From Sulfolobaceae archaeon (GTDB taxonomy: Archaea > Thermoproteota > Thermoprotei_A > Sulfolobales > Sulfolobaceae): DNA of 64,000 nucleotides. The translations under genes were made by a program, and so were the position numbers. The stretch covers positions 1 through 64,000 of the forward strand of contig JAPNVD010000031.1 in NCBI GenBank assembly GCA_026627305.1. Direction: 5' to 3'. Positions 1-8,128 of the stretch are shown in pieces. The notes below the pieces were generated by a model that was not told where the DNA came from, searched no databases, and saw only the letters and a program-made list of their open reading frames with translations. Position 1 is the first letter of the stretch. Each line of letters starts with the position of its first letter.

Positions 1-361
1 TCAGAGAACCATAAAGGTTCATGACTGCAATAACATCCCTATCATTCTCATAACCGCACTTAAGACAAAGATAGTAGCTATACCCTTCTTCCTCTATTTC
101 ATTACCACACTTAGGGTAATGAGTAGAAGAGTAGGAGATCAACATATGTTACCTTTAGACCGTGTTTTTAGCCTGCCATTTAATCCAATACTGAACGCTA
201 TGTTACTGCATTAGATAATGCTTATCTCGAACTCCCCTGACTGTTCCTTCACTCTCTTGATCATGTCGTTGAGGTCTTCTAAGAAGATAGCAGAGACGTT
301 TAGTGAGTTAGCTACTTCCATAATCCACTTACCTACCTTTTTTGCTAAGTCCTCTAAGATG
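1..361 (-). pseudogene. TnpB (IS200/IS605 family) remnant, C-terminal part
   Basis: Reading the minus strand in pieces gives TnpB-like protein in shifting frames. Bases about 361-210 encode a RuvC-like stretch with the motif AIFLEDLND. About 195-160 encodes VQYWIKWQAKN. About 120-4 encodes the zinc ribbon (PKCGNE ... [12 protein letters not shown]) and the end AVMNLYGSL. At least two frame changes and a missing N-terminal half show that it is dead. TnpB is the RNA-guided nuclease carried by IS200/IS605/IS607 elements. Upstream of about 361 the match stops in AT-rich DNA, so the element is truncated there. Its right end would lie left of the window. Confidence 0.8.
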
Positions 362-856
362 TTCCTATTATTTTTATAAAAATTTTATTCTGATTAATGC
401 TTATGGATTTCGAGTAATATCGTGGATGAATACTTTCATGTATCTTGTTGAGTCTTATGTGAAATTCATGCTTGCTAGTTTTAAACTTTATAGCCCTACT
501 AATCTATTACCAAAAACCGAGACAGAATCCTTATCATGTATCCTTATTCACTGGCTTTTAAGTGTGGATAATAATTTGGTTATTTTGATATAAATTGAAT
601 TTTATTTATAACGGAAAGTATTTTTAGGGTTATTTATTGGGACGAGTGGATGAGTGGGTTCGATTTCTTAGCACTAAAACACAATGACTAGGTAGCTGAA
701 GGTATTCTTTTACAATTTATTTTCGGAATATACTAACTTAAGTGAGAATAAAATTTTTTATGAAATTATTATCCACACATGAAGAATTAGTTTTTAGCTT
801 AAAATTCCCTTTTTATTTCTTTCCTAAAACGTTCCTCGTCACAAAGGGAATAGGAA
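362..856. other. Gene-poor AT-rich stretch between transposon remnants
   Basis: About 500 bases with no convincing gene. An 83-codon open frame on the plus strand (342-593) overlaps the TnpB remnant, has no recognisable domain and no good promoter, and looks like chance. The stretch is probably decayed mobile-element DNA. Confidence 0.5.
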
Positions 857-887
857 GCCTCGCCCTTAGGGCGGGGAGGAAGTCAGT
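857..887 (+). repeat. Solo right end of a TnpB element (omega-RNA 3' hairpin scar)
   Basis: A perfect 8-base-pair hairpin (CCTCGCCC, loop TTA, GGGCGGGG, bases 858-876) is followed by AGGAAGTCAGT. The same hairpin plus GGTCAGT-type tail recurs at 11.7 and 59.2 kb. In IS200/IS605-type elements such a subterminal hairpin forms the right end and the 3' part of the guide RNA. No tnpB lies immediately left of it, so it is a solo end. It abuts the 3' end of the ATPase pseudogene (stop at 883-885). Confidence 0.65.
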
Positions 888-1952
888 ACAAACGAAAGTC
901 CATTTCTCTTAAAATAGGGTCTACCAATGCGTACTCTCCCTCCCCTACCTTCTCAATGAAATTGTAGTTTACCAAGGCTTCAAGTACTGAGCTCAACTCC
1001 TTATCATCAATCTCTCTCTTTAATCTCACGGTTACAGCGAATTTTATATCTTTCCATCTCTTAGCGATTCTTATAGAGGATAACGTCGCTAAGTATAGCT
1101 CCCTGTTCCTGCCTTTTAGGAAATGGTTCAATTCCTCTAGCATTAGTTTCTTGCCCTCATCTATAGTTATCTTCAACGAATCATCAAAACTAAGCTTTCT
1201 TACAGCATAATTATTGCCAAACAGCGTTAACCAACCTACTACTCCATCTAATCTGTTAACTACTTCCTCAGCTTCATCATCTTCGAAGTCCACGTTTAGC
1301 TCCTCCATACCCGCCTTTAAGAATTCCATTGAATCTTGTTTGTTAAAAGGCCTTAACTTGATTTCGATAGGTGGTCTTCCCAATAAGGATGAACCCTCCT
1401 TTGGATTTAGCAAAGCTTTTACTAAGCCAACGTAAGATCCAGAGAATAAGAACCTAACCTTTGGGTTGCTCATGAAGACGTTTCCTAGGACGTCCAACAG
1501 TGGCTTGGTAACTGAGGAGAGCTCTTGTACCTCATCTAATCCTATAACTAGGTCATGGTTTATTGACAGAAGAAGTTCTAGTAAACTCCTTTGAACGTTT
1601 AGCTTACCGCCCTTTAACTCTATACCCAAAGGACCTAGGTTGAAGTTTACACTAACGTCTAATAGTTTGAACAATTTATTTCTATTTATCTCTGAGATCA
1701 GTAAAGATAGCAATTCTCTCAACGTTTTAACTCCCCTTAAGTTCAAATAAATTCCGTGAATCCTATCGTTCTTTTTCAACTCATTAATAGCGACTTTCAT
1801 GACGCTAGTCTTTCCTATCCCTCTTTGTCCACGATTATTATCCAATTTTTGGAAATTATTTGCTCCCTTATGTATTGTACCTCCTTTTCTCTTCCGAACA
1901 ACTCCTTTAACTCTGTTTTCGGATGTAAATCGAATAGCAAATGTACCCCCAC
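883..1952 (-). pseudogene. Archaeal ATPase (P-loop, Arch_ATPase type), frameshifted at the Walker A motif
   Basis: Bases 1845-883 encode 320 residues: a P-loop (GQRGIGKTS), a Walker B-like LVIGLDEVQE, a sensor region LFSGSYVG and a C-terminal winged-helix-like part. Family members of this DEXX-box/STAND-type archaeal ATPase have about 35-50 residues before the P-loop. Those residues are present in the neighbouring frame: from a GTG at 1952 the minus strand reads VHLLFDLHPKTELKEL, then LFGREKEVQYIREQ, then KNWIIIV. The two frames join at about 1829-1832, where one G appears to be missing (GTGGAC instead of GTGGGAC). The gene is therefore broken by a single-base deletion, or the base is a sequencing error. 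A TATA-like TTTATAAG lies at about 1986-1995. The function of this family is poorly known. Confidence 0.75.
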
Positions 1953-1976
1953 CAGTTACTGGTGACCCACCAGTTA
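1948..1976 (-). promoter_or_regulatory. Direct-repeat operator candidate ahead of the ATPase gene
   Basis: The 11-base word CCCACCAGTTA occurs twice (1948-1958 and 1966-1976), 18 bases apart. The spacer holds ACTGGTGA, which pairs with parts of the repeats (ACCAGT/ACTGGT). The pair lies between the minus-strand TATA-like box (about 1986-1995) and the start of the ATPase reading frame. A bound protein there would block transcription start. The regulator is unknown. Confidence 0.35.
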
Positions 1977-2168
1977 ATATTATTTCTCGTTTATAAGTTT
2001 TACAAAGTGATGAAAAGCTAAAAGGGTTGAGATGTTAAAAAGTTTTTAAGCAAAAAAATTCTATACGTGAGAAGGAAAGGTTTTCTGAACATCTTGACTG
2101 TCCCTCAAATGAGAATAAGCGAGGAACCTCCCTAAGGGGAAGAATTGAAGCACTAGAATACTTATTCG

Positions 2169-2360
2169 TTGACTTCCTCCTTTCGGAGGTTACCCTTATA
2201 GATTTGTGGTTACATCTCTCATATGAGGGGTAGTCTAGAGCTCAGAAAACCATAAAGGTTTATAACAACTATGACGTCACGATCATTTCGTAATTACAAC
2301 TGTGCAACGATAGAACCTATGGTTGAACTTCTGTCTTAGAGTCCCATAAGTCCTTTTGTG
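2169..2360 (-). pseudogene. TnpB element remnant: C-terminus plus right-end hairpin
   Basis: On the minus strand, about 2305-2240 encodes LRNDRDVIVVINLYGFL, the typical TnpB C-terminal end, interrupted by stops and frame changes. Just downstream is a right-end hairpin CCTCC-GAAA-GGAGG (2176-2189, read on the minus strand) followed by AAGTCAA. Together they mark the end of a decayed IS200/IS605-type element. Almost all of the coding sequence is gone. Confidence 0.7.
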
Positions 2361-2808
2361 TGTTTCTTTTAACAAGTTCTTTGGCTTATTCTCTCTTAAC
2401 TATACTAAAAAGGATATTGGCAATAAGAATCTCATAAAATTTGCTTTTTTTATTTTTGTAATAATATTATAAATATATTATTAAAGATAATAACATGAAA
2501 ATTAAAAAGTCTTAAATGAGCTCTTATAGAAGTAGAACAGGAGTTGACGGAGATGATGAAAGGGTTACCACTCATCCACGACTAACACGTTTTAACTAAG
2601 AAGGCTTAGCAGCTTACCCTAATTTTCTTTTGAATTAACTCTCCGGTTAAACCAGCCCATTGGTACCAGTATGCCAGCTTACTCACACATAGCTCATTTA
2701 CCAAATGAGGAAAGCCTCACTCCTTTAGGGCGGAGATGTTCTTGCTAGCCTTGAGCAAATTGTAGACTTCATCGAGTTTCTCTGCAACAGTCCTCCTCAA
2801 AGGTCAGT
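2361..2808. other. Decayed mobile-element DNA with short coding remnants
   Basis: No intact gene. On the minus strand about 2690-2600 reads as a short open stretch containing KLAYWYQWAGLTGELIQKK, and about 2790-2705 reads as TVAEKLDEVYNLLKASKN. Both are framed by stops and look like debris of transposon or plasmid genes that I cannot name. Bases 2714-2736 (CCTCACTCC, TTTAG, GGCGGAG) resemble the TnpB right-end hairpin again, with a weaker stem. Confidence 0.45.
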
Positions 2809-4224
2809 TCACCCTATTACCTTGACGTTAAACTTGTAATTCCTAGCTAGGAGAGATATAACCCCTGAGAAAACCATTAGCATGATGGCTACATAAACCA
2901 TTAGTGTGAAGGCGTAACTCGAGGGATACGTGCCCAGAGGTAACATCTCACCCTTTATTGGTATTATTATTGGCTGTTGATAGCTGTCCATTATTGTTGT
3001 TGCAATAACTGGACCAACTGCATAGCCTAAGACCCTCATTAGAGTGTTCATCCCCATTCCCACAGCCCTGTATTCCTCAGGCATAGAGATTGCCACCATG
3101 TTAACTATGGGTAGCTCCACTGCTACTAACCCAACGCCTATTATGGCTGAGTCCTCTGTTAGCTGGAATGGGGAGTACTTGTTCACTAGGAGTAGAAGCA
3201 TGGAGAGGGCTGAGAAGAATGCTCCGAACAATAAAGTGTATTTTGCCCCAATCTTCAGCATCAAATAGCCCATTAGTGGCCCTATAACTAGCATGATAAT
3301 TGTTGCAGGCGCTAATGTTAGACCTGTGGACAAGACGTCCATTGCTAAACCCACTGGTACTGGGGTTTGTGCGTAATATATCACGAAGAAGAAGAAAACG
3401 AACATGCCAGCGCTGGCTATTAGACCTACTAGGTTAGCTATCATTACGTTCCTTATCCTCATCAACCTCAAGTCTATCATGGGATCTTTCTGTTTTAGCT
3501 CCTCCTTTATAAATATGGCGAAGAGGACAACTGAGGCAAAGAGCAGTACAAGGTTTGATGGAGAGAAAGCACCTATATAGGGGATCTCAGTGATGTAGAC
3601 CAGTAAAAGTACAGTAGACATCATCAGTAGCCCAGAGCCCAAGTAGTCCACAGACCTCCTTATCCTTATGTTACTCTCAGGAACCAAGAGGTAGGTGATT
3701 ATCAGTAGGGCTAGAGAGACAATAAAGGCGGTGTGGAAAGCGTACTGCCAGCCCAAGTACTGGTCAATGTATGCACCCACGACTAGCCCTAAAGCCATAC
3801 CAACTCCTACCACAGCACCGCTTAAAATCCCTTGGGCTAGGGCAACCCTCTCCTTCGGTAATAGGTCTGTGATCAGGGAGAGGGTTAAAGTATAAGCTCC
3901 TAGTCCTATACCCTGAAGCCCCCTTATTATTATCAAGAAGAGGATTGATGGCGAGAAACCAGCCAAAAGTATCATCAACGAGTAGACTATTAGGGAAACT
4001 AGGAGCATCTTCTTCTTTCCATGGATGTCCCCCAACTTCCCTATTATTGGCGATGTTGAGGCTCCCACAACGAGGTATGAGGAGGCTACCCATGCAGTCT
4101 CAGAGGCTGTGGAGGAGAAGTAACGCTGTATATCAGGCAGCGCGGGCACGACCATGGTCTCAACGTAGTATAAGAAAGTGGCTATGAGTGAGAGTAAAAC
4201 TATGTTTCTGAGCTCGCTATTCAT
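2809..4224 (-). CDS. MFS multidrug-type exporter (DHA2-like)
   Basis: This 471-residue protein is almost entirely hydrophobic helices, enough for 14 membrane segments as in the EmrB/QacA (DHA2) branch of the major facilitator superfamily. The loop after helix 2 carries the MFS signature as GKLGDIHGKKKM (residues about 62-73). Helix 5 has a G-rich motif (GAVVGVGMALGLVVGAY), typical of proton-coupled drug antiporters. It probably exports a small hydrophobic compound in exchange for protons; the substrate is unknown. It is divergent from the phosphorylase-like gene at 4293, with only about 70 bases between them. Confidence 0.85.
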   Translation of the reverse strand: MNSELRNIVLLSLIATFLYYVETMVVPALPDIQRYFSSTASETAWVASSYLVVGASTSPIIGKLGDIHGKKKMLLVSLIVYSLMILLAGFSPSILFLIIIRGLQGIGLGAYTLTLSLITDLLPKERVALAQGILSGAVVGVGMALGLVVGAYIDQYLGWQYAFHTAFIVSLALLIITYLLVPESNIRIRRSVDYLGSGLLMMSTVLLLVYITEIPYIGAFSPSNLVLLFASVVLFAIFIKEELKQKDPMIDLRLMRIRNVMIANLVGLIASAGMFVFFFFVIYYAQTPVPVGLAMDVLSTGLTLAPATIIMLVIGPLMGYLMLKIGAKYTLLFGAFFSALSMLLLLVNKYSPFQLTEDSAIIGVGLVAVELPIVNMVAISMPEEYRAVGMGMNTLMRVLGYAVGPVIATTIMDSYQQPIIIPIKGEMLPLGTYPSSYAFTLMVYVAIMLMVFSGVISLLARNYKFNVKVIG

Positions 4225-4292
4225 GAGTTTTAGATCTCAATTACAAATTTTAAGAGTTATTAATTTAATCTTGTCTTCATGTTCATATACCA

Positions 4293-4952
4293 ATGTGTGG
4301 TTTAGTTATAGAAGAGGGTAAGAGGTTGCCAGAAAAGGGTATCCTGGTTGAGGAGCCTGAGGTAGCTGAGATACTCTCATCAAAGGTTAAAGTAGTTGAA
4401 GAGGTTCACAAGAGGGGTTATCATGTTTACATAAGTGACGGACTGCTCATCTCAACTCATGGTGTCGGTGGTCCCTCTTTAGCCCTAATATTGGAGGAGT
4501 TGATAAAGGGCGGTGTAAGGGTAGTGATGAGGTATGGTACTGCAGGTTCCTTCAGCGAGGAGGCTGTGGGTAAATACTTTATAGCTATGGGCGTCTCCCA
4601 CCACCGTTCTAGCTCTCTGTACCAGAGGTATAGGGGTGACATAGTCCCCTCCCTTTTCCCCGACCTAGATCTTGCTTATAGCCTCTATAAGTACTTAAAG
4701 GACTCTAGTAAGGAAGTCCTCTACGGTGAAGTGTTCCAGAGTGACGACTTCTACCAGGAGTCACACTTAATGAACAGCGTAGTGGACATGGAGAGCGGTA
4801 CCCTATACCTGGTCTCTAGGCAGAGGGGTATTAGGGCTGTTTCCCTCCTAATATTGGCTAACTATAAGGGTAAGTGGATAGACTATGAAGAGGTTTATAA
4901 AAGGGATGGGGAGCTCGTGATCAACTTTCTAAGACAGTACAAGGGAAGTTAG
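4293..4952 (+). CDS. Nucleoside phosphorylase family protein (PNP/UDP type 1)
   Basis: The 219-residue protein has the PNP_UDP_1 fold signatures: a phosphate-contacting stretch VVMRYGTAGSF (R80, G82-G85) and the substrate motif DMESGTLYL (D165, M166, E167). Family members split purine nucleosides or uridine with phosphate to give free base and ribose-1-phosphate. MCGL at the N-terminus and the short length are usual for archaeal uridine/purine phosphorylase-like proteins. The ATG start has an AT-rich TATA candidate (TTAATTTAATC) about 28 bases upstream. Exact substrate unknown. It ends 4 bases into the convergent DUF2203 gene. Confidence 0.8.
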   Translation: MCGLVIEEGKRLPEKGILVEEPEVAEILSSKVKVVEEVHKRGYHVYISDGLLISTHGVGGPSLALILEELIKGGVRVVMRYGTAGSFSEEAVGKYFIAMGVSHHRSSSLYQRYRGDIVPSLFPDLDLAYSLYKYLKDSSKEVLYGEVFQSDDFYQESHLMNSVVDMESGTLYLVSRQRGIRAVSLLILANYKGKWIDYEEVYKRDGELVINFLRQYKGS

Positions 4953-5320
4953 GTGTAGCTTAAAATGTTTTCACCATTTCCAATTGGTTTCCTACCCCTG
5001 AACCCTTCCTCAGTATAGTGCCAGTAGTAGATGTCATCTTCATCGATCTTCCAGCACAGAAATGCAGGTCTATCGTTTATGATCGCGGGGAAATCAACTA
5101 AGCCCATTTCTATATCCCTTATTATAACCCCCTTATGTGTTATCTCCTCTATGATTTTCTTTATCTCTGCTGTATACTGCACTAACTGTTGTCTGTCACC
5201 ATAGTCCATGAGTTCATCTACTTCGGCTTTGAGGTCTTGTAATCTTTTTAGTTTATCCCTGAGCCATGGTAAAAGTTTTCTAGCAGACTCAAGGTCAAAG
5301 TAGATATATTCTGGCATCAC
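4949..5320 (-). CDS. DUF2203 family protein
   Basis: The 123-residue protein matches the DUF2203 pattern: an N-terminal helical hairpin (FDLESARKLLPWLRDKLKRL) followed by a small domain with KGVIIRDIEMGLVDFPA, CWKIDEDDIYYWH and EGFRGRKPI. The family is widespread in bacteria and archaea, soluble and without a known function. A second ATG immediately follows the first, so either could be the start. Confidence 0.75.
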   Translation of the reverse strand: MMPEYIYFDLESARKLLPWLRDKLKRLQDLKAEVDELMDYGDRQQLVQYTAEIKKIIEEITHKGVIIRDIEMGLVDFPAIINDRPAFLCWKIDEDDIYYWHYTEEGFRGRKPIGNGENILSYT

Positions 5321-5455
5321 TATTAATAGGGAGATGGTAGTTAAAATATTCTAGTTATATACTATTATAATGAGCAGATAGAAATCTGACAAATATGCAT
5401 AAAGTTCAGGTTAGCTTTTAATGGCTAGGTTTTCCTTCTTCTTGGTGTTAGGTAT

Positions 5456-5510
5456 AAGATGAGATTATCACGTAGTTTATGTCACGTTACGTGCGAAGCG
5501 GAAGCTCATC
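5456..5510. other. Imperfect long hairpin in an intergenic region (possible small RNA)
   Basis: GATGAG (5458-5463) pairs with CTCATC (5505-5510), and inside it CACGTA (5469-5474) pairs with TACGTG (5488-5493), leaving a 13-base apical loop. It lies in the 244-base gap between the DUF2203 and DUF3211-like genes. It could be a structured small RNA or a nested-palindrome protein site. No box C/D or tRNA features were found. Confidence 0.25.
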
Positions 5511-5564
5511 TCTTCTTCCTCCTCTTCTACTATAGGCTTTTATTATGAGCACTTTTTAACGGGT

Positions 5565-5969
5565 TTACATTTCGCCATTAATCCTCATCAGGGCGTGCAA
5601 TGTACCCTCTTTGAAGTGGTTTATTATCCAGCCTTTCATTAAAGAGCCTAAGGTAGTTAACTCCAACTCCCAGACGCTGACCAACTCCTTTTCCGTAACA
5701 AAGTTCTGTTGTACTCCCTTAAAGAACGTAGTCGATAGGTAATCTATTTTAATCCCGTTATCTAGCAAGGTAATAACAGCATCATAATAAGAGGATCCCG
5801 GAAAGGCTAGCTTTACCTTTACATAGTATGTTCCTCCATCCCTTTTAATGATCTTCAAATCCCTAGTCCCATGCCAGTACTTAGGTATCTCCTCCACGTT
5901 CTTTACTCTCCTTAATGCCTCTTCATAAGGGATTTTAAGTTCCCTTCTAACTTCGAACCTCTCGACCAT
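5565..5969 (-). CDS. SRPBCC-like protein (DUF3211 type)
   Basis: The 134-residue protein begins FEVRRELKIPYEEALRRVKNVEEIPKYWHG and continues with alternating beta strands and a C-terminal helix (LGSLMKGWIINHFKEGTLHALMRI). This is the helix-grip START/SRPBCC layout, used for binding a hydrophobic ligand in the cytoplasm. It resembles DUF3211, a family I know mainly from Sulfolobales. Ligand and role are unknown. The neighbouring acetyltransferase is divergent with 36 bases between the genes. Confidence 0.6.
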   Translation of the reverse strand: MVERFEVRRELKIPYEEALRRVKNVEEIPKYWHGTRDLKIIKRDGGTYYVKVKLAFPGSSYYDAVITLLDNGIKIDYLSTTFFKGVQQNFVTEKELVSVWELELTTLGSLMKGWIINHFKEGTLHALMRINGEM

Positions 5970-6005
5970 TACAACTAAAATTATCGTATAGCCCTATTTA
6001 AGTAT

Positions 6006-7088
6006 ATGCAGAGGGTTAGAATAGAGAGGGGGACACAAATAGACATTGATGAGCTCGCTAAGTTAGCTGATAGGGTGTTTAGACCGCTCTTGCTACCAGG
6101 AACGGGGATGAAGAGGGAATTCCCGTTGCTCTTCTCTCCAGAAAACGCCAGTAACTTGCACTACATAAGGGGTGATGATAATAGACCAGCTAGTTTAGTG
6201 GCAGTGAAGCCGTGGAGGGTCAGGATATATGAGTCTACAGTTCCAGTTATCGCAGTGGGTTCTGTAGCCACTTTGCCAGAGTATAGGAACAGGGGTTACG
6301 CAACAGAGATATTAAAGAAGGTTATAAGGATATACAGGAGGACCCACGCGTTGATGATAATCTCAGGTAACCTAGACCTCTACAAGAGGTTAGGGGCTGT
6401 GGAGTTCGGTACACTATATGAGATAAGAATAGAGAAGAGAGAACATTGGAAAGGGAAGATCTATCCAGCTGACAACTTCTATGAAGATTTTCATAACCTT
6501 TACAGTATGGAAGATGTCAGGTATGAGAGGTCTTTATCGGAGACCATAGCCCTAATAGATGCGATCAAGGCTCCATACTACAGGGGGAGTTCATTGAAGG
6601 GGGAAGTCTTTGTTGATGGTGAAAGGGAGGAGCTAAACGCTTACGCTGTTGTAGTGCCGTATTATACTAAGAGGTCTTTGAACTTAAGGATCATAGAGTA
6701 TGCCGGCAATAGGGAGGGGGTATTGAATATAGCTAGGTATGTCCTAGAATATTACGATGCCGATTCCGTTACTTTAAGGGTTCAACCAAATGATAGCCTT
6801 TTAAGCATGTTACATGGGGATGTGAAGATAAGGAAGGTTAACAATCAAGGGCTTATCTTAGTCCTGAACCCCAAGCTCCTCATTAACAGCTTAAGGCTCT
6901 TCCTTAGGCATAGGCTAAAGATGAATCACTTCGAGGCTGAGCCTGCAGAAACAAGTAACTCCTGGCACTTCAGGTTTGACGATATTTACATGAGGCTAGA
7001 TGGGTTAGATAGTATTTCGAGGTATTTCTTCACAGAAGAAGGGTTAAACATTCCTTTTCCAGATACTGAAGGGCTCAACTTTATCTAG
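6006..7088 (+). CDS. GNAT acetyltransferase (Eis-like, multidomain)
   Basis: Residues 80-110 carry the acetyl-CoA binding motif of GNAT enzymes: VIAVGSVATLPEYRNRGYAT, with the R/Q-x-x-R-G-x-A turn at R94-A99. At 360 residues it is twice the length of a single GNAT domain. Residues about 200-300 (alternating strands and YVLEYYD) may be a second degenerate GNAT domain, as in the Eis family, followed by an SCP2-like C-terminal part. Eis proteins acetylate amines on antibiotics or proteins; the target here is unknown. TATTTAAG lies only about 10 bases before the ATG, so the true start may be further in. Confidence 0.7.
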   Translation: MQRVRIERGTQIDIDELAKLADRVFRPLLLPGTGMKREFPLLFSPENASNLHYIRGDDNRPASLVAVKPWRVRIYESTVPVIAVGSVATLPEYRNRGYATEILKKVIRIYRRTHALMIISGNLDLYKRLGAVEFGTLYEIRIEKREHWKGKIYPADNFYEDFHNLYSMEDVRYERSLSETIALIDAIKAPYYRGSSLKGEVFVDGEREELNAYAVVVPYYTKRSLNLRIIEYAGNREGVLNIARYVLEYYDADSVTLRVQPNDSLLSMLHGDVKIRKVNNQGLILVLNPKLLINSLRLFLRHRLKMNHFEAEPAETSNSWHFRFDDIYMRLDGLDSISRYFFTEEGLNIPFPDTEGLNFI

Positions 7089-7113
7089 TAAGTTAAACAC
7101 ATTTCGACTATAT

Positions 7114-8016
7114 CTAAAAGAACATCATGTCCAGTAGGCTGTTAACTTCTAGCTGGTTCTCCTTTATAACAGTGCCCCTGTAGAAGAATTCGTAAAAAGG
7201 TCTGCTAGGGTCAGCGGTAGCATAACCTCTTAACTCCTTCTCTAACCATTGGGTATACTTAATGCTTAGGGGCCAGCTGGTGATGGCTGGATAGCTAGTG
7301 ATTTTTCCTCCACAGCTTACCCACTCTTCAGTTACTTCCTTACTTACGTTCCACTTCAACGGCTCATTGAGTCCTCCAATCCCTATAACGTTGGTCTGTT
7401 TTAGCTTGGCAGTAGACCTCAGCTTCACTATCCTAGTCTTTATATGCTTATAAAACTCATTGTAATATCTAAAGGGCATTTGAGTTATGGCTAAACCAGA
7501 TATCAACATTAGGGTTATTAAATGGGATATCGGCACTTGTTCTGAGTGTTGAGATCTGGAATAGGAAGGGAAGGCGTAAATATACCTACTATAATATGAG
7601 GCAATAGCCTCCAAGCCTATAGCTGTTGCCAAGTCATCTTTAGCGTTTAATGTACACTTAGCCAATTGGTAGTTATATACGAAGATGAATGTCAATAGTT
7701 TAGAGTACTCCTTCACGAAGGCTATGAAGTCGTAATCGTTTATGTCTATTAGCCTAGATAGGCTTAACAATGCGATATTAGAGGCATCCTCAGAGAGCTT
7801 CATTATCCTATCCCCAGCGAAGTGTATTGTGTTACCTACACAGTCTGAGGTCTGGTCTATGCATGTTAGTTCTGAAACCCTGGGAACCCTTATCTCGAAC
7901 TGGTTGTATTCTGTCTTAACAGTTATGCTCTCTCCCAACACCCTCCCTATCCAGCTCTTCTGCAAGTTTTCCATGAAAAGCGGGTCTATTTCACACCTTT
8001 TCTCACATAATGGCAT
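7114..8016 (-). CDS. Unknown protein divergent from the Csa3-like regulator
   Basis: I do not recognise this 300-residue protein. It is mostly helical in the middle (residues about 75-200). It has several cysteines that could bind metal or form disulfides (C4, C8, C52, C59, one near 122, and SCGG near 237), and a hydrophobic stretch LITLMLISGLAIT. Its only clue is position: its start faces that of the CARF-HTH gene at 8129, with a 112-base shared promoter region. It may be controlled by that regulator. I considered Cas4/Csa1 and Cas8a and saw no matching motifs. Confidence 0.7.
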   Translation of the reverse strand: MPLCEKRCEIDPLFMENLQKSWIGRVLGESITVKTEYNQFEIRVPRVSELTCIDQTSDCVGNTIHFAGDRIMKLSEDASNIALLSLSRLIDINDYDFIAFVKEYSKLLTFIFVYNYQLAKCTLNAKDDLATAIGLEAIASYYSRYIYAFPSYSRSQHSEQVPISHLITLMLISGLAITQMPFRYYNEFYKHIKTRIVKLRSTAKLKQTNVIGIGGLNEPLKWNVSKEVTEEWVSCGGKITSYPAITSWPLSIKYTQWLEKELRGYATADPSRPFYEFFYRGTVIKENQLEVNSLLDMMFF

Positions 8017-8128
8017 GGACTATCTCACATATAGTGTTTATAATTTTCAAAATTTAAGTTTTAATTATGTATATCAGACTTTGTAGAATTGCAGTAATAT
8101 CTTTAAATGTTAGAGCATAGTTTAATTT
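8017..8128. promoter_or_regulatory. Divergent promoter region between the unknown gene and csa3-like gene
   Basis: On the plus strand TCTTTAAATG (8100-8109) fits a TATA box for the start at 8129. On the minus strand a TTATAA/TAAATTTTG-rich stretch (about 8038-8060) can serve the gene starting at 8016. Both genes can be controlled from one site by the CARF regulator. No clear palindrome was found. Confidence 0.4.

Noticed and set aside
342-593. 83-codon open frame on the plus strand
   Set aside because: It overlaps the TnpB remnant, has no domain or promoter, and looks like chance in AT-rich DNA.
3764-4093. 109-codon minus-strand frame inside the MFS gene
   Set aside because: Another frame of the clear MFS transporter gene on the same strand; the composition (Pro, Arg and Gly rich) is typical of a shadow.
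7114-8016. Possible Cas4/Csa1 or Cas8a protein
   Set aside because: No nuclease or Cas motifs could be pointed to, and there is no cas gene or repeat array nearby. It is kept as an unknown protein.
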